The translations under genes were made by a program, and so were the position numbers. Below the pieces are notes generated by a model. That model ran no database searches. It was not told the DNA's origin and worked only from the letters and a program-made list of their open reading frames with translations. Shown piece after piece: positions 33,382-42,494 of a stretch of 64,000 nucleotides of DNA. Source of the stretch: Acidimicrobiia bacterium (GTDB lineage: Bacteria > Actinomycetota > Acidimicrobiia > Acidimicrobiales > Aldehydirespiratoraceae); NCBI GenBank assembly GCA_022819505.1, contig JAJEHD010000003.1:1-64000 (forward strand). Reading direction: 5' to 3'. Position 1 is the stretch's first letter. Each line of letters starts with the position of its first letter.

Positions 33382-34227
33382 ATGGGCAAGCTCACCGCGC
33401 CCGCCATACGGGCCCGCAAGGTGCGTGACGGCGCCGACCCGCTTGTGATGGTGACCGCCTACGACGCCCCGGGCGCCCGGGTGGCGAGTCAGGCCGGCGC
33501 CGACCTCATCCTGGTGGGTGACTCTGTCGCCATGGTCGTGCTGGGCTACGACGACACCCTTCAGGTGACGGTCGGCGACATGGCCCACCACACCGCAGCC
33601 GTGGCCCGGGCCCGGCCCGCGGCCCACATCGTGGCCGACCTGCCATGGATGAGCTACCACGTCTCCGCGGAGGAGACCGTACAGAACGCGGCCATGCTCG
33701 TCAGGGCGGGGGCCCAGTCGGTGAAGCTGGAGGGAGGCCGCAAGCGCCTGCCGATGATCGAGCGCATCTGCGACGCCGAGATTCCGGTGATGGGCCACAT
33801 CGGCCTGACGCCCCAGTCGGTGCACGCCATGGGCGGCTTCAAGGTCCAGGGACGGCAGGCAGAGGCGGCCCGGCGACTGGTCCAGGCGGCCAAGTCGCTG
33901 GCCCACGCCGGTTGCTATTCGCTGGTTCTCGAGGGAGTGCCGGTCCAGGTCGCGGAGATGGTCACCGATGCAGTCGACATACCGACGATCGGCATCGGGG
34001 CTGGTCCCCACTGCGACGGCCAGGTCCTCGTCTTCCATGACCTGCTCGGATTGGAGACCCGGCTCGTGCCGAAGTTCGTGCGCCGCTACGCCGATCTCGA
34101 CACCCTCGCTACCGACGCACTCCGGCGCTTCGCCTCCGACGTGAGGTCCGGCGCGTTCCCGTCCTCGCAGGAGTCCTATCACCTGTCGGAAGCCGAACTG
34201 GCGGCCCTGGGGATTCCTGAGTTCTGA
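33382..34227 (+). CDS. panB: 3-methyl-2-oxobutanoate hydroxymethyltransferase
   Basis: PanB (281 aa) makes ketopantoate from 2-oxoisovalerate and methylene-tetrahydrofolate, the first committed step of pantothenate and CoA synthesis. Diagnostic segments are VMVTAYDAPGARVASQAGAD, LVGDSVAMVVLGYDDTLQVT (Mg-binding Asp), DLPWMSYHVS, VKLEGG, GHIGLTPQSVHAMGGFKVQG, LVLEGVP and TIGIGAGPHCDGQVLVFHD. ATG 33382 has AAGGAG upstream. panC and panD are not in the window. Confidence 0.97.
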   Translation: MGKLTAPAIRARKVRDGADPLVMVTAYDAPGARVASQAGADLILVGDSVAMVVLGYDDTLQVTVGDMAHHTAAVARARPAAHIVADLPWMSYHVSAEETVQNAAMLVRAGAQSVKLEGGRKRLPMIERICDAEIPVMGHIGLTPQSVHAMGGFKVQGRQAEAARRLVQAAKSLAHAGCYSLVLEGVPVQVAEMVTDAVDIPTIGIGAGPHCDGQVLVFHDLLGLETRLVPKFVRRYADLDTLATDALRRFASDVRSGAFPSSQESYHLSEAELAALGIPEF

Positions 34228-34510
34228 CGTTGTGACTGCGGTTCGCTGGGGATGGCCCTGTGGATCGCTGGGGACGCCACCCCGCCTGATTCCGGCTCTT
34301 GTTCGCTGCGACCTGAGGGCCGCTCCGGCCCTGGCCTCGCCCCGCTCGGCCTCTGGCGGTTGGTATGGACCTCACCGCCGATACCCTGCGGGCCACTCGC
34401 TGATCCAGTTCGGGCTCGCTTGTCGGATTCCGGGCGGGTTCGGCCTCGCAACGAACCCTGCCCCGTCGAGGGGCTCCGGCAGCGCCGGATCCGTAGGGAG
34501 GTGATCGCCC
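34228..34510. other. Gap between panB and rpsF
   Basis: The 283-bp gap contains no convincing gene. It holds the partial repeat copy E and, near the end, GGGAGG (34496-34501), the ribosome site for rpsF. The short frames here do not resemble proteins. A promoter for the rpsF operon should lie in the right half, but I see no clear -35/-10 pair. Confidence 0.4.
34288..34353 (+). repeat. Dispersed intergenic repeat, copy E (degenerate, shortened)
   Basis: GATTCCGGCTCTTGTTCGCT, then a diverged middle with GGGCCGCTCCGGCC, then CCTGGCCTCGCC joined directly to CGCTCGGCCTC. It aligns with the start and end of copies A-C but lacks about 25 bp of the centre, as if deleted. It lies in the panB-rpsF gap. 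Confidence 0.65.
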
Positions 34511-34855
34511 GTGCTGCGGGCCTATGAGCTGATGATCATCATCGACTCCGACGTCTCACCGGCTGACGCGGACGCGGTGGTCTCCAATGTCGCCGATCTG
34601 GTCGTCGGTGAGGGCGGGACCATCAAGTCCACCGACAACTGGGGTCGCAGGAAGCTCGCCTACAAGATCAATCACAAGACCGAAGGCACCTATGTGGTGT
34701 GGGAGATCGTGACGGAAACGGCCGGTCTTCCCGACACCGAACGGCGGCTGCGGCTCGCGGACGACATCGTCCGCCACAAACTAGTCCGCCTTCCCGACAC
34801 CGAGGCCGAACGCCGCGGTCTGCTCGCGGAGGCCGAGCCGGCTGCAGCCGGCTGA
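34511..34855 (+). CDS. rpsF: 30S ribosomal protein S6
   Basis: S6 (114 aa) pairs with S18 on the small-subunit platform. The sequence MLRAYELMIIIDSDVSPADA, GRRKLAYKINHKTEGTYVVWE and IVRHKLVRLPD is typical. It starts at GTG 34511 with GGGAGG upstream. ssb follows after 16 nt in the conserved rpsF-ssb-rpsR-rplI-dnaB cluster. Confidence 0.96.
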   Translation: MLRAYELMIIIDSDVSPADADAVVSNVADLVVGEGGTIKSTDNWGRRKLAYKINHKTEGTYVVWEIVTETAGLPDTERRLRLADDIVRHKLVRLPDTEAERRGLLAEAEPAAAG

Positions 34856-34871
34856 GATCCGGAGGTTCCTC

Positions 34872-35354
34872 ATGGGATTCGATAACACCGTGACTGTCGT
34901 GGGCAACGTGACCCGCGACCCCGAGCTGCGCTTCGCGCAGTCCGGAATGGCCATAGCCCAGTTCGGGCTGGCTTGGAATCGCAGGCGCCAGGACCAGGAG
35001 GACGAGGTGTCGTTCTTCGACGTCACGTGCTTCCGCCAGCTTGCCGAGAACGTCGCCGAGTCGCTGAAGAAGGGCGCTCGCGTTGTCGTCTACGGCACGC
35101 TCCAGCAAAGGAGTTGGGAGAACGACCAAGGCGACCGGCGTTCGAAGGTGGAGATCCTTGCCGACGATGTGGCCCCCAGTCTGAAGTGGGCCACGGCCGC
35201 GGTGACCAAGAACGAACGTTCTGGCGGGGGCGACTATCGCGGCGACGGCGGCCGCGGCGGCTCCCATCGCGGTGACAGCGGTCCGAGGCCGGCGCCCAGC
35301 CGGGGCGACAGCTACCCGCAGGGCTCGTCGACGTCCGACGACGAGCCGTTCTAA
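34872..35354 (+). CDS. ssb: Single-stranded DNA-binding protein
   Basis: SSB (160 aa) has an N-terminal OB fold (VTVVGNVTRDPELRFAQSGM, SFFDVTCFRQLAENVAESLK, GARVVVYGTLQQRSWEN). A Gly/Arg/Asp-rich flexible tail spans about residues 112-150, and the acidic tip ends DDEPF, equivalent to the DDDIPF peptide that recruits repair and replication proteins. ATG 34872 has GGAGG upstream. It lies between the genes for the S6 and S18 proteins. Confidence 0.96.
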   Translation: MGFDNTVTVVGNVTRDPELRFAQSGMAIAQFGLAWNRRRQDQEDEVSFFDVTCFRQLAENVAESLKKGARVVVYGTLQQRSWENDQGDRRSKVEILADDVAPSLKWATAAVTKNERSGGGDYRGDGGRGGSHRGDSGPRPAPSRGDSYPQGSSTSDDEPF

Positions 35355-35394
35355 GGGCCCGAGCGGGTAGCCGATAGGCGAGGAGAACTGCAAG

Positions 35395-35835
35395 GTGGCC
35401 AAGACCAAGGTGCGCGGCAAGAACCGCGACAACAACCGGCGGGCGAAGAAGAAGGTGAGCTTCCTCACAACAGAGGGGATCACCTACGTCGACTGGAAGA
35501 ACGAGAAGCTGCTGAAGAAGTTCATGTCCGAGCGGGCCAAGATCAGGGCCCGGCGGGTTACGGGCAACAGCGCTCAACAGCAGAAGCTCGTCGCCGATGC
35601 GATCAAGCTGGCTCGGGAGATGGCTCTCGTACCGTATGCGAACCGGGTCACGACCCAGCGCCAGAACAAGGACCGCGACGGCCGTGGCCGTGCCGCCGGT
35701 CCGGTGCCACGACCCTCCAGCCCGCCTCCGGTGGGGTCCGCAGATGACGGCGAGCCCGATATGGACGGCTCTGACCTGGCCGGCGATGGCGCCGAGGCCG
35801 GTGATCTGCTCGTCAGCGAGGAGGAGCGGGCGTGA
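35395..35835 (+). CDS. rpsR: 30S ribosomal protein S18 with acidic C-terminal extension
   Basis: The first 90 residues are S18 ([60 protein letters not shown]), the S6 partner on the 30S platform. No cysteine is present, so it is the zinc-independent form. Instead of ending near residue 90 the frame continues for about 55 residues of Pro/Asp/Glu-rich sequence ending LLVSEEERA. Start is GTG 35395 after AGGAG; rplI begins in the stop codon (GTGA). Confidence 0.93.
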   Translation: MAKTKVRGKNRDNNRRAKKKVSFLTTEGITYVDWKNEKLLKKFMSERAKIRARRVTGNSAQQQKLVADAIKLAREMALVPYANRVTTQRQNKDRDGRGRAAGPVPRPSSPPPVGSADDGEPDMDGSDLAGDGAEAGDLLVSEEERA

Positions 35836-36284
35836 AGGTCGTCCTGCGTGCGGACGTGGAGGGGCTTGGCCGCAAGGGGGATGTCTGCGAGGTGGCCGCA
35901 GGCTTCGCTCGCAACTATCTCGTCCCCAAGGGTCTGGCCCTGAAGTCGTCCCCGGGAGCGGAACGGCAGGCCGAGACCATGCGACGGAGCGCCGCCCTGC
36001 GCAGGGCGGCCGACCGGGCCGACGCGGAGGAGATCGCCGTGCGTCTCGCCCCGGCGGTGCTGTCGATCGCGGCACGCGCCGCGGAGACGGGGCACCTCTA
36101 CGGATCGGTCGGGCCGGCCGACGTCGTGGCCGCGGTCGAGTCGCAGGTTGGCGCGGTGGTCGACACGGCGGCGGTGATGCTTGAGACCCCGATCCGTGAA
36201 GTCGGCTCGCACACGGTGCTGTTCCACCTGCACGACGAGGTGGAGGTGCCCGTCACCGTAGAGGTGACCGCTCAGGTCGACTGA
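35832..36284 (+). CDS. rplI: 50S ribosomal protein L9
   Basis: L9 (150 aa) has the N-terminal signature [28 protein letters not shown], the long connecting helix ([20 protein letters not shown]) and the C-terminal domain with [13 protein letters not shown] and [17 protein letters not shown]. It binds 23S rRNA at the base of the L1 stalk. It starts at a GTG overlapping the rpsR stop. A 163-bp gap separates it from dnaB. Confidence 0.96.
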   Translation: MKVVLRADVEGLGRKGDVCEVAAGFARNYLVPKGLALKSSPGAERQAETMRRSAALRRAADRADAEEIAVRLAPAVLSIAARAAETGHLYGSVGPADVVAAVESQVGAVVDTAAVMLETPIREVGSHTVLFHLHDEVEVPVTVEVTAQVD

Positions 36285-36447
36285 GGGGCCGTGCGGGCTG
36301 CCCACAGCCCTTCCACCAGAATCCCCGGCAAGTCCACCGCGGCAGGGGCGAATTCCCCAACGCAATACCCAGCGTCGGCGGGCCGGTGACACACCCCCTC
36401 GGTAACTTCGTCCTGGGTATACCGGGCACGGCTTTGGGGTAGGACAC

Positions 36448-37842
36448 TTGACTGTTACGGACACGTCGCAGTGGCGGGACGCGGGCGCTAGCGCAGGCGG
36501 TGAGAGGCGCGATGTGCGCGTGCCTCCCCACAACCTGGTGGCCGAGGAGTCCCTGCTGGGCGCGATGCTGCTGTCGCGCGATGCCATAGCCGACGCGCTC
36601 GAGACGGTGTCGGCGGAGCACTTCTACCGGCCGGCCCATGCCCGTGTGTTCGAGGCTGTCCGGGACCTCTACGGCGCGGGGGATCCAGCCGACGCGGTGA
36701 CGGTGGCCGAGGTCCTCGAGCGCAGCGGCTCCCTGGACGCCATCGGGGGACTGGACGGTCTGCTGTCGCTCCAGATGAACACCCCCGCGACGTCGAACGC
36801 GGCCTCCTACGCCCGCATCGTCCACGAGAACCACACCCTGCGCCGCTTGATCGAGGTGGCCTCAGAGATCGCCGAGCTGGGCTACGGACGTCCCGACGAC
36901 GTGACCAAGGCCGTGGACTGGGCCGAGAACCTGATGTACCAGGTCGCCCAAGGCCAGGTTGGCGACAACACCGTCCAGCTGTCGGCACTGCTGGACGGGA
37001 CGCTGGATCGTCTCGAGGAGCTCTACGAGCACGGCGGGTCGATCACCGGCACCGAGACCGGCTACAAGGATCTCGACAAGCTGCTCTCGGGGCTCCAGCC
37101 CAGTTCGCTGTACGTGGTGGGTGGCCGCCCGTCGATGGGCAAAACCTCGTTCGCGCTCGGCATGGCCTCCCACGCGGCGATAAGGGTGCGACGGCCGGTG
37201 CTGGTGTTCTCGCTGGAGATGGGCCACATGGAGCTGACTCAACGCCTGCTGTGCAGCGAGGCCCGGATCGACTCCACGAAGATGCGTGACGGGCGGCTGA
37301 ACGACGACGACTGGGACGCGATCACCGGCGCGATGCGCCGGCTCTCGGACGCGCCGATGTGGATCGACGACAACCCCAACGTGACGGTGATGGAGATCAG
37401 AGCAAGGGCGCGGCGGCTCAAGAGCCAGGTCGGCGACCTGGCCATGGTCGTGGTGGACTATCTCCAGTTGATGACCGGCCGGCAGAGCGCGGACAACCGC
37501 CAGGTCGAGGTGGCGGAGATCTCAAGGGGCCTGAAGATCCTGGCCCGCGAGCTGCAATGTCCGGTGGTGGCGTTGTCGCAGCTGTCCCGGAACCTCGAGA
37601 TGCGCCAGCAGAAGCGGCCCATGCTGGCGGACCTGCGCGAATCCGGGGCCATCGAGCAGGACGCCGACGTGGTGATGTTCATCTATCGTGACGAGGTGTA
37701 CAACCCCGACAACGCCGACACCGCTGGCACTGCCGAGATCATCGTGGCCAAGAACCGCAACGGGCCGACCGCCACCACCACGCTGGCCTTCCTGTCCCGG
37801 TTCACCACCTTCGCCAACTTCGCGGCCCGCTCCGCCATTTGA
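36448..37842 (+). CDS. dnaB: Replicative DNA helicase DnaB
   Basis: DnaB (464 aa) is the hexameric fork helicase. The N-terminal collar domain shows PPHNLVAEESLLGAMLLS. The RecA-like domain has Walker A GGRPSMGKTSFALGMA (about residues 226-241), VLVFSLEMGHMELTQRL, Walker B LAMVVVDYLQLMTG, the sensor QLSRNLEMR and DLRESGAIEQDADVVMFIYRDEVY. No intein interrupts it. Start is TTG 36448, with GGGGTAGGA upstream. It ends the ribosomal-protein cluster. Confidence 0.95.
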   Translation: MTVTDTSQWRDAGASAGGERRDVRVPPHNLVAEESLLGAMLLSRDAIADALETVSAEHFYRPAHARVFEAVRDLYGAGDPADAVTVAEVLERSGSLDAIGGLDGLLSLQMNTPATSNAASYARIVHENHTLRRLIEVASEIAELGYGRPDDVTKAVDWAENLMYQVAQGQVGDNTVQLSALLDGTLDRLEELYEHGGSITGTETGYKDLDKLLSGLQPSSLYVVGGRPSMGKTSFALGMASHAAIRVRRPVLVFSLEMGHMELTQRLLCSEARIDSTKMRDGRLNDDDWDAITGAMRRLSDAPMWIDDNPNVTVMEIRARARRLKSQVGDLAMVVVDYLQLMTGRQSADNRQVEVAEISRGLKILARELQCPVVALSQLSRNLEMRQQKRPMLADLRESGAIEQDADVVMFIYRDEVYNPDNADTAGTAEIIVAKNRNGPTATTTLAFLSRFTTFANFAARSAI

Positions 37843-37857
37843 TTTAGGGGCGTCTGA

Positions 37858-38067
37858 GTGTTCTTCGGGCAGAACATCCTGGCCTGGCTGATGCTGGCCC
37901 TCGGTGGAGCCATGGCTGCCGGCAACGCGGCCGCGCTGCTACGGCCCCGCCCGCACCGGCGTGACCCCGACGACCTGGAAAGGGCCCCGGTGGGCCGCTG
38001 CCTCCTCTACATGATCGTCGGCTTGGTGGCTGCGGTCTGGGCCTTAGCATCACTGCTGTCGTCCTAA
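37858..38067 (+). CDS. Small two-span membrane protein (69 aa), function unknown
   Basis: The frame from GTG 37858 encodes an N-terminal span (ILAWLMLALGGAMAAGNAAALL, about residues 7-28), a charged Arg/Asp loop (RPRPHRRDPDDLERAP) and a second span (CLLYMIVGLVAAVWALASLL, about residues 48-67). The hairpin topology with a basic loop and the position 15 nt behind dnaB support a real gene. I recognise no family. Confidence 0.6.
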   Translation: MFFGQNILAWLMLALGGAMAAGNAAALLRPRPHRRDPDDLERAPVGRCLLYMIVGLVAAVWALASLLSS

Positions 38068-38084
38068 CCATCGCGAGGCCCCCT

Positions 38085-39395
38085 ATGACACCGTCCGCGC
38101 TCGTTGGCAACCTGGATCTCGCCTCGCTCAACCTCGCGATGTCGCCGCAGGCCCGCCCGCTCTATGACCGGGTCGTCGAGTTCGTCGCGGCCGAGGTGGA
38201 GCCGGTAACCGCCGAGTTCTTCAGGCTGGGCGAGGACCGGGCCGAGCGCTGGGGCTACGGGCCCGGTCAGCTCGAGTTGCTCGACGGTCTCAAGGCGCGA
38301 GCCAAGGCGGCAGGGCTCTGGAACTTCTTCCTGCCCGACGCGGCCAGCGGCGAGGGCCTCAGCAACCTCGACTACGCCTACATCGCGGCCGAGCTCGGCA
38401 AGAACCCGATCGCCTCGGAGTGCCTCAACTGCAGCGCCCCCGATACCGGCAACATGGAGGTGCTGGAGCGGGTGGGCACGCCCGAACAGAAGCAGCAGTG
38501 GCTCGAGCCACTGCTGGCCGGTGAGATCAGGTCCTGCTACGCCATGACCGAGCCCACGCTGGCGTCGTCGGATGCCAAGAACATCGCCACTCAGGCCGTG
38601 CTCGACGGCGATGAATGGCTCATCAACGGCGAGAAGTTCTACATCTCAGGCGCCGGGGACCCGCGCTGCAAGATCATGATCTGCATGGTGCAGACCAGCC
38701 CCGACGGCCCGCCGCACCGGCGCCAGTCCCAGATCCTTGTCCCCATGGACACCCCCGGCGTGCGAGTGATCGGTCCGATGCATGTGTTCGGCGAGGACGA
38801 CGCCCCCCACGGCCACATGCACATTCGCCTGGAGGACGTGCGGGTTCCGGCGGCGAACATCCTGCTCGGCGAGGGTCGGGGCTTCGAGATCTCCCAGCTG
38901 CGGCTAGGCCCCGGTCGCATCCACCATTGCATGCGGTCCATCGGCGCGGCGGAGAAGGCCCTGGATCTCATGGTGAGACGAGGCATGAGCCGCGAGGCCT
39001 TCGGGCGCCGGCTGGCCCAGCTCGGCGGCAACGTCGAGATCATCGCACGGGCCCGGGTGGAGATCGAGGCGATGCGGCTCATGGTGCTGCGGGCGGCCAA
39101 GGCGATGGACACCCTGGGCAATGCCGAGGCCCGGGTCTGGGTGAGCGCGGTGAAGGCCCTGGTGCCCGAGCGGGTCTGCCACATCATCGATCAGGCCATC
39201 CAGATGCACGGGGCGACCGGCGTCTCGCAGTGGACGCCGCTGGCGCGGATGTACACCAACCAACGCACGCTGCGCCTGGCCGACGGTCCCGACGAGGTGC
39301 ACTGGTTCGTGGTCGGCCGAGCCGAGATCGCGGCCCACGACGGACTCGGTGACCCGGCCGAGGAGGCGCGGCAGCGGCACCTAACGGGGAATTAA
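38085..39395 (+). CDS. Acyl-CoA dehydrogenase
   Basis: The 436-residue flavoenzyme has the ACAD layout: N-terminal helical domain with LWNFFLPDAASGEGLSNLDY, the FAD-facing segment CYAMTEPTLASSDAKNI, the beta domain with GEKFYISGAGDPRCKIMICM and FEISQLRLGPGRIHHCMRSIG, then helices with MVRRGMSREAFGRRLAQLGG and the adenine-binding IQMHGATGVSQWTPLARMY. It introduces a 2,3 double bond in an acyl-CoA. Substrate length is not evident. A CoA ligase gene follows 54 nt downstream, suggesting a shared acid-degradation route. Confidence 0.92.
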   Translation: MTPSALVGNLDLASLNLAMSPQARPLYDRVVEFVAAEVEPVTAEFFRLGEDRAERWGYGPGQLELLDGLKARAKAAGLWNFFLPDAASGEGLSNLDYAYIAAELGKNPIASECLNCSAPDTGNMEVLERVGTPEQKQQWLEPLLAGEIRSCYAMTEPTLASSDAKNIATQAVLDGDEWLINGEKFYISGAGDPRCKIMICMVQTSPDGPPHRRQSQILVPMDTPGVRVIGPMHVFGEDDAPHGHMHIRLEDVRVPAANILLGEGRGFEISQLRLGPGRIHHCMRSIGAAEKALDLMVRRGMSREAFGRRLAQLGGNVEIIARARVEIEAMRLMVLRAAKAMDTLGNAEARVWVSAVKALVPERVCHIIDQAIQMHGATGVSQWTPLARMYTNQRTLRLADGPDEVHWFVVGRAEIAAHDGLGDPAEEARQRHLTGN

Positions 39396-39449
39396 AGTAG
39401 CGTTCGCCGTTCAGCGCACTACGAGCGCATGAGCGAAGGAGGTCGACGC

Positions 39450-41336
39450 GTGACCATCACCTCGGACCGGCCCAGCCCGGAGGTTCCCTCGCCGGCGGGT
39501 GCAGCGGTCGGTGCGATCACAGTCGCGTCCTTGGCCCGGGACTGGGCCCGGCGCAGTCCCGGGCAGGTGGCTATGCGGGAGAAGGACTTCGGGATCTGGC
39601 AGGAGTACACCTGGGCAGAGACCTGGGATCTGATCGAGACCGCGGCCCATGGCCTGCTGAAGCTGGGCCTGGAAGTCGGCGACCGGGTGGCCATCCACTC
39701 CGAGGACCGGCCCGAGTGGGTGATCCTGGACCTGGCCACGGTGGCCGTGCGAGGCATCACCGTCGGGCTCTACCCGACCAACCCCACCGCTGAGGTCGAG
39801 TACCTGATCGGGGACTGCACTCCTGCCGTCTTCTTCGCGGAGGACCAGGAGCAAGCCGACAAGGTGCTCGAGGTTCCGGTGGAGACAGCCGCATCCGTCC
39901 GCCGGATCATCTACACGGAGCCGCGCGGTTTCGGTGACTACGACGATTCCCGCCTGCTGTTCTGGGACGCGTTCCTGGAGATGGGACGCCGTCACCGCGA
40001 CGCCCATCCCGATGCAGTGGCCCAGCGGATGGGGGAGGCCGCTGACACCGACGTGATGACCCTCGTCTACACGTCGGGCACGACGGGGCCGCCCAAGGGC
40101 GCCATGCTGACCAACACCAACGCGGCCTACTGCATCGACAAGATCGTCAACGAGGTCGACCGGTTCCCCGACCGGGTCGGCCCCAACTCCAAGGATCTGA
40201 TCGTCACCTACCTGCCGCTGTGTCATGTGGCCGAGCGCATCTTCTCCACATGGTCGCTGGTCGGCGCCGGGCCGTCTCTCAATTTCGCGGAGTCGATCGA
40301 GACGGTCACCGAGAACCTCCGGGAGGTGCAGCCGACGCTGTTCTTCGCCGTGCCGAGGATCTGGGAGCGCCTGCACGCCCTGGTGACCATCAAGGGCAAC
40401 GATGCGACACCGTTCAAGCGGCTGTTCCTGCGCTTCACCATGGCGCTCGCCAGGATCATCGGCCGCAGGAAAGTGGCCAACGGTGGCAGTCACACCCTGG
40501 TGACTCGCCTGCTGTACACGGTGGGCCAGCCTCTGGTGTTCCGGGCCTTGAAGGAGCGGATCGGCCTGCGGCGCTGCCGGCACGCCGGCTCGGGCGCGGC
40601 CGCCATCGCGCCCGAGGTGCTCGAGTTCTTCATCGGCATCGGCGTGCCCGTGTTCGAGCTCTACGGCATGACCGAGAACTCGGCTGTGGCCACCTGCAAC
40701 TTTGCCGGCCGGATGAAGCTGGGCACGGTAGGGGAGCCCTACTCCGACATCGGCCTGCGCATAGACGAGACCACCGGTGAGATCCAGACCAAGCATCCGG
40801 GCGTGTTCGCGGGCTACTGGAACAAGCCCGATCAGACCGCGGAGACGTTCACCGACGACGGATGGCTGATGACCGGTGACGTGGGGGTTTGGGTGGACGG
40901 CACCCACGTGAAGATCGTCGACCGCATCAAGCACATCATCATCACCTCCGGGGGCAAGAACATCTCCCCTTCGGAGATCGAGAACAGCCTCAAGACGTCG
41001 CCCTACGTGAAGGAGGCCATGGTCATCGGCGACGGTCGCAAGTACGTGACCGCCCTCATCGGCATCGAACTCGAGACGGTGGGCGACTGGGCCCAGCGCA
41101 GCAACATCCCCTACACCACCTACCGGGACCTGTCCGAGAAGGAGGAGGTGGTCGAGCTGATCTCCAAGGTGGTGGACGAGACCAACCAGAAGTTCGCCCG
41201 GGTCGAGCAGATCAAGAAGTTCAAGATGATTCCCAAGGAACTCGACCACGAGGACGGTGAGCTGACAGCCACCCAGAAGCTCAAGCGCAGCGCCATGGAG
41301 GACATGTTCGGCGACCTGGTGGAGTCGATGTACTGA
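39450..41336 (+). CDS. AMP-dependent long-chain acyl-CoA synthetase (FadD-like)
   Basis: About 628 residues from GTG 39450, chosen because AAGGAGG lies seven bases upstream (an ATG at 39429 precedes that site). The adenylation motif is TLVYTSGTTGPPKGAMLTNT, followed by YLPLCHVAER, FELYGMTENSAV, the ATP-binding GWLMTGDVGVW and KIVDRIKHIIITSGGKNISP. It activates a carboxylic acid to its CoA ester; the architecture fits FadD15-type synthetases. Its TGA overlaps the ATG of livH by one base, coupling activation to an ABC importer and hinting at a carboxylate substrate. Confidence 0.9.
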   Translation: MTITSDRPSPEVPSPAGAAVGAITVASLARDWARRSPGQVAMREKDFGIWQEYTWAETWDLIETAAHGLLKLGLEVGDRVAIHSEDRPEWVILDLATVAVRGITVGLYPTNPTAEVEYLIGDCTPAVFFAEDQEQADKVLEVPVETAASVRRIIYTEPRGFGDYDDSRLLFWDAFLEMGRRHRDAHPDAVAQRMGEAADTDVMTLVYTSGTTGPPKGAMLTNTNAAYCIDKIVNEVDRFPDRVGPNSKDLIVTYLPLCHVAERIFSTWSLVGAGPSLNFAESIETVTENLREVQPTLFFAVPRIWERLHALVTIKGNDATPFKRLFLRFTMALARIIGRRKVANGGSHTLVTRLLYTVGQPLVFRALKERIGLRRCRHAGSGAAAIAPEVLEFFIGIGVPVFELYGMTENSAVATCNFAGRMKLGTVGEPYSDIGLRIDETTGEIQTKHPGVFAGYWNKPDQTAETFTDDGWLMTGDVGVWVDGTHVKIVDRIKHIIITSGGKNISPSEIENSLKTSPYVKEAMVIGDGRKYVTALIGIELETVGDWAQRSNIPYTTYRDLSEKEEVVELISKVVDETNQKFARVEQIKKFKMIPKELDHEDGELTATQKLKRSAMEDMFGDLVESMY

Positions 41337-42457
41337 TGGTCGCTCTCAGCGCGCGGCTCCAGACGGTCGACGTCCGCAGGGGCGCGCCGATGGGCTTCCT
41401 GATCGGCGTGCTGGGGGCGTCACTGATCTTCGGGATGGTGCAGCTGGCCAACGATCCCGCCCTGTTCTTCCAGACGCTGATGAAGTCGCTTGGACTCGGC
41501 TCCGTTTACGCCCTGATCGCGCTCGGCTTCGTACTCATCTTCAAGGCCACCCAGACCGTCAACTTCGCCCAGGGCGCCCTCGCGGCCACCGGCGCGCTGT
41601 TCCTGGCATTCCTGGTGCAGAAGCGCAGCGTCTTCTCCGAGGGGGAGAGCGTTGTCGAGCGAGCCGGCCACATCCCCTTCACAAACATCTCCAACCCCCT
41701 TGACAACCTGGGCGGTCCGCCGTGGGTGCACTGGTCGTTGAGCGTCATTGTCGCCCTCGCGTTTGCGGCGGTGGTCGGACTCGTGGTCGAGCGGTTGGCG
41801 ATAAGGCCCATGATCGGAGAGCCGCTCTTCTCGGTGGCGGTCATCACTCTCGGCCTCGAGATCATGTTCCGGGTCTTCAACAACGACGCGGTCGAGATCG
41901 AGCTTCGCCCGATCGGCGTGCCCTGGAAGTTGGACGGATTCAGGGTGGGCGACGCGTTCATCAACTGGAGCTTCGTGGCCGCCATGATCACGGCCGCGGC
42001 CGCCTTCGTGGCCGTGTACTTCTTCTACCGGTCGCGGCTCGGCATCGCCATGCGGGCCGTTGCCTTCGACCAGGAAGCGGCCATGGCCCAGGGAATCAAC
42101 GTCGGCCGGGTGTTCGCCATCGCCTGGGCCGCGGGCGCGGTCCTGGCCGCGGTCGGCGGCATCTTCGCCACCCAACCCCCGGTCGAGCAGCAGATCTCCG
42201 TCGACCAGAGCACGGCCAACATCGCTTTCCGGGCCCTTCCCGCGGTGATCCTGGGTGGGTTGGACTCGGTGACCGGGGCTCTGCTGGGCGGTCTGATAGT
42301 GGGGGTCGCCGAAATATACGCAGGGCAGTACGCGGCGGCCAACACCTCGTGGCTCGGGGCCGGATACCCGCTGATCGTGCCCTACGTCGTGATGATCATC
42401 GGGCTGCTTGTGCGGCCCTACGGCCTGTTCGGCACACCTGAGATCGAGAGGGTGTGA
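41336..42457 (+). CDS. livH: Branched-chain-type ABC transporter permease LivH
   Basis: The 373-residue integral membrane protein has about eight spans. Motifs of the LivH family include LGSVYALIALGFVLIFKATQTVNFAQGAL, GLVVERLAIRPMIGEPLFSVAVIT and RAVAFDQEAAMAQGINVGRV, plus AVILGGLDSVTGALLGGLIVG (ATPase-coupling region). Together with LivM it forms the channel for uptake of branched amino acids or, in this context, another small acid. ATG 41336 overlaps the CoA-ligase stop; ATG 41390 is an alternative. Confidence 0.9.
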   Translation: MVALSARLQTVDVRRGAPMGFLIGVLGASLIFGMVQLANDPALFFQTLMKSLGLGSVYALIALGFVLIFKATQTVNFAQGALAATGALFLAFLVQKRSVFSEGESVVERAGHIPFTNISNPLDNLGGPPWVHWSLSVIVALAFAAVVGLVVERLAIRPMIGEPLFSVAVITLGLEIMFRVFNNDAVEIELRPIGVPWKLDGFRVGDAFINWSFVAAMITAAAAFVAVYFFYRSRLGIAMRAVAFDQEAAMAQGINVGRVFAIAWAAGAVLAAVGGIFATQPPVEQQISVDQSTANIAFRALPAVILGGLDSVTGALLGGLIVGVAEIYAGQYAAANTSWLGAGYPLIVPYVVMIIGLLVRPYGLFGTPEIERV

Positions 42458-42494
42458 CGATGCCGTACGGTCGGCCGCCGGGAGGGCTTGAGTA

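Noticed and set aside
39411..41249. 612-codon open frame on the minus strand across the acyl-CoA synthetase gene
   Set aside because: It is antisense to a fully conserved enzyme; the His/Gly/Asp/Leu-rich translation is the mirror of third-position G/C bias and matches no protein pattern.
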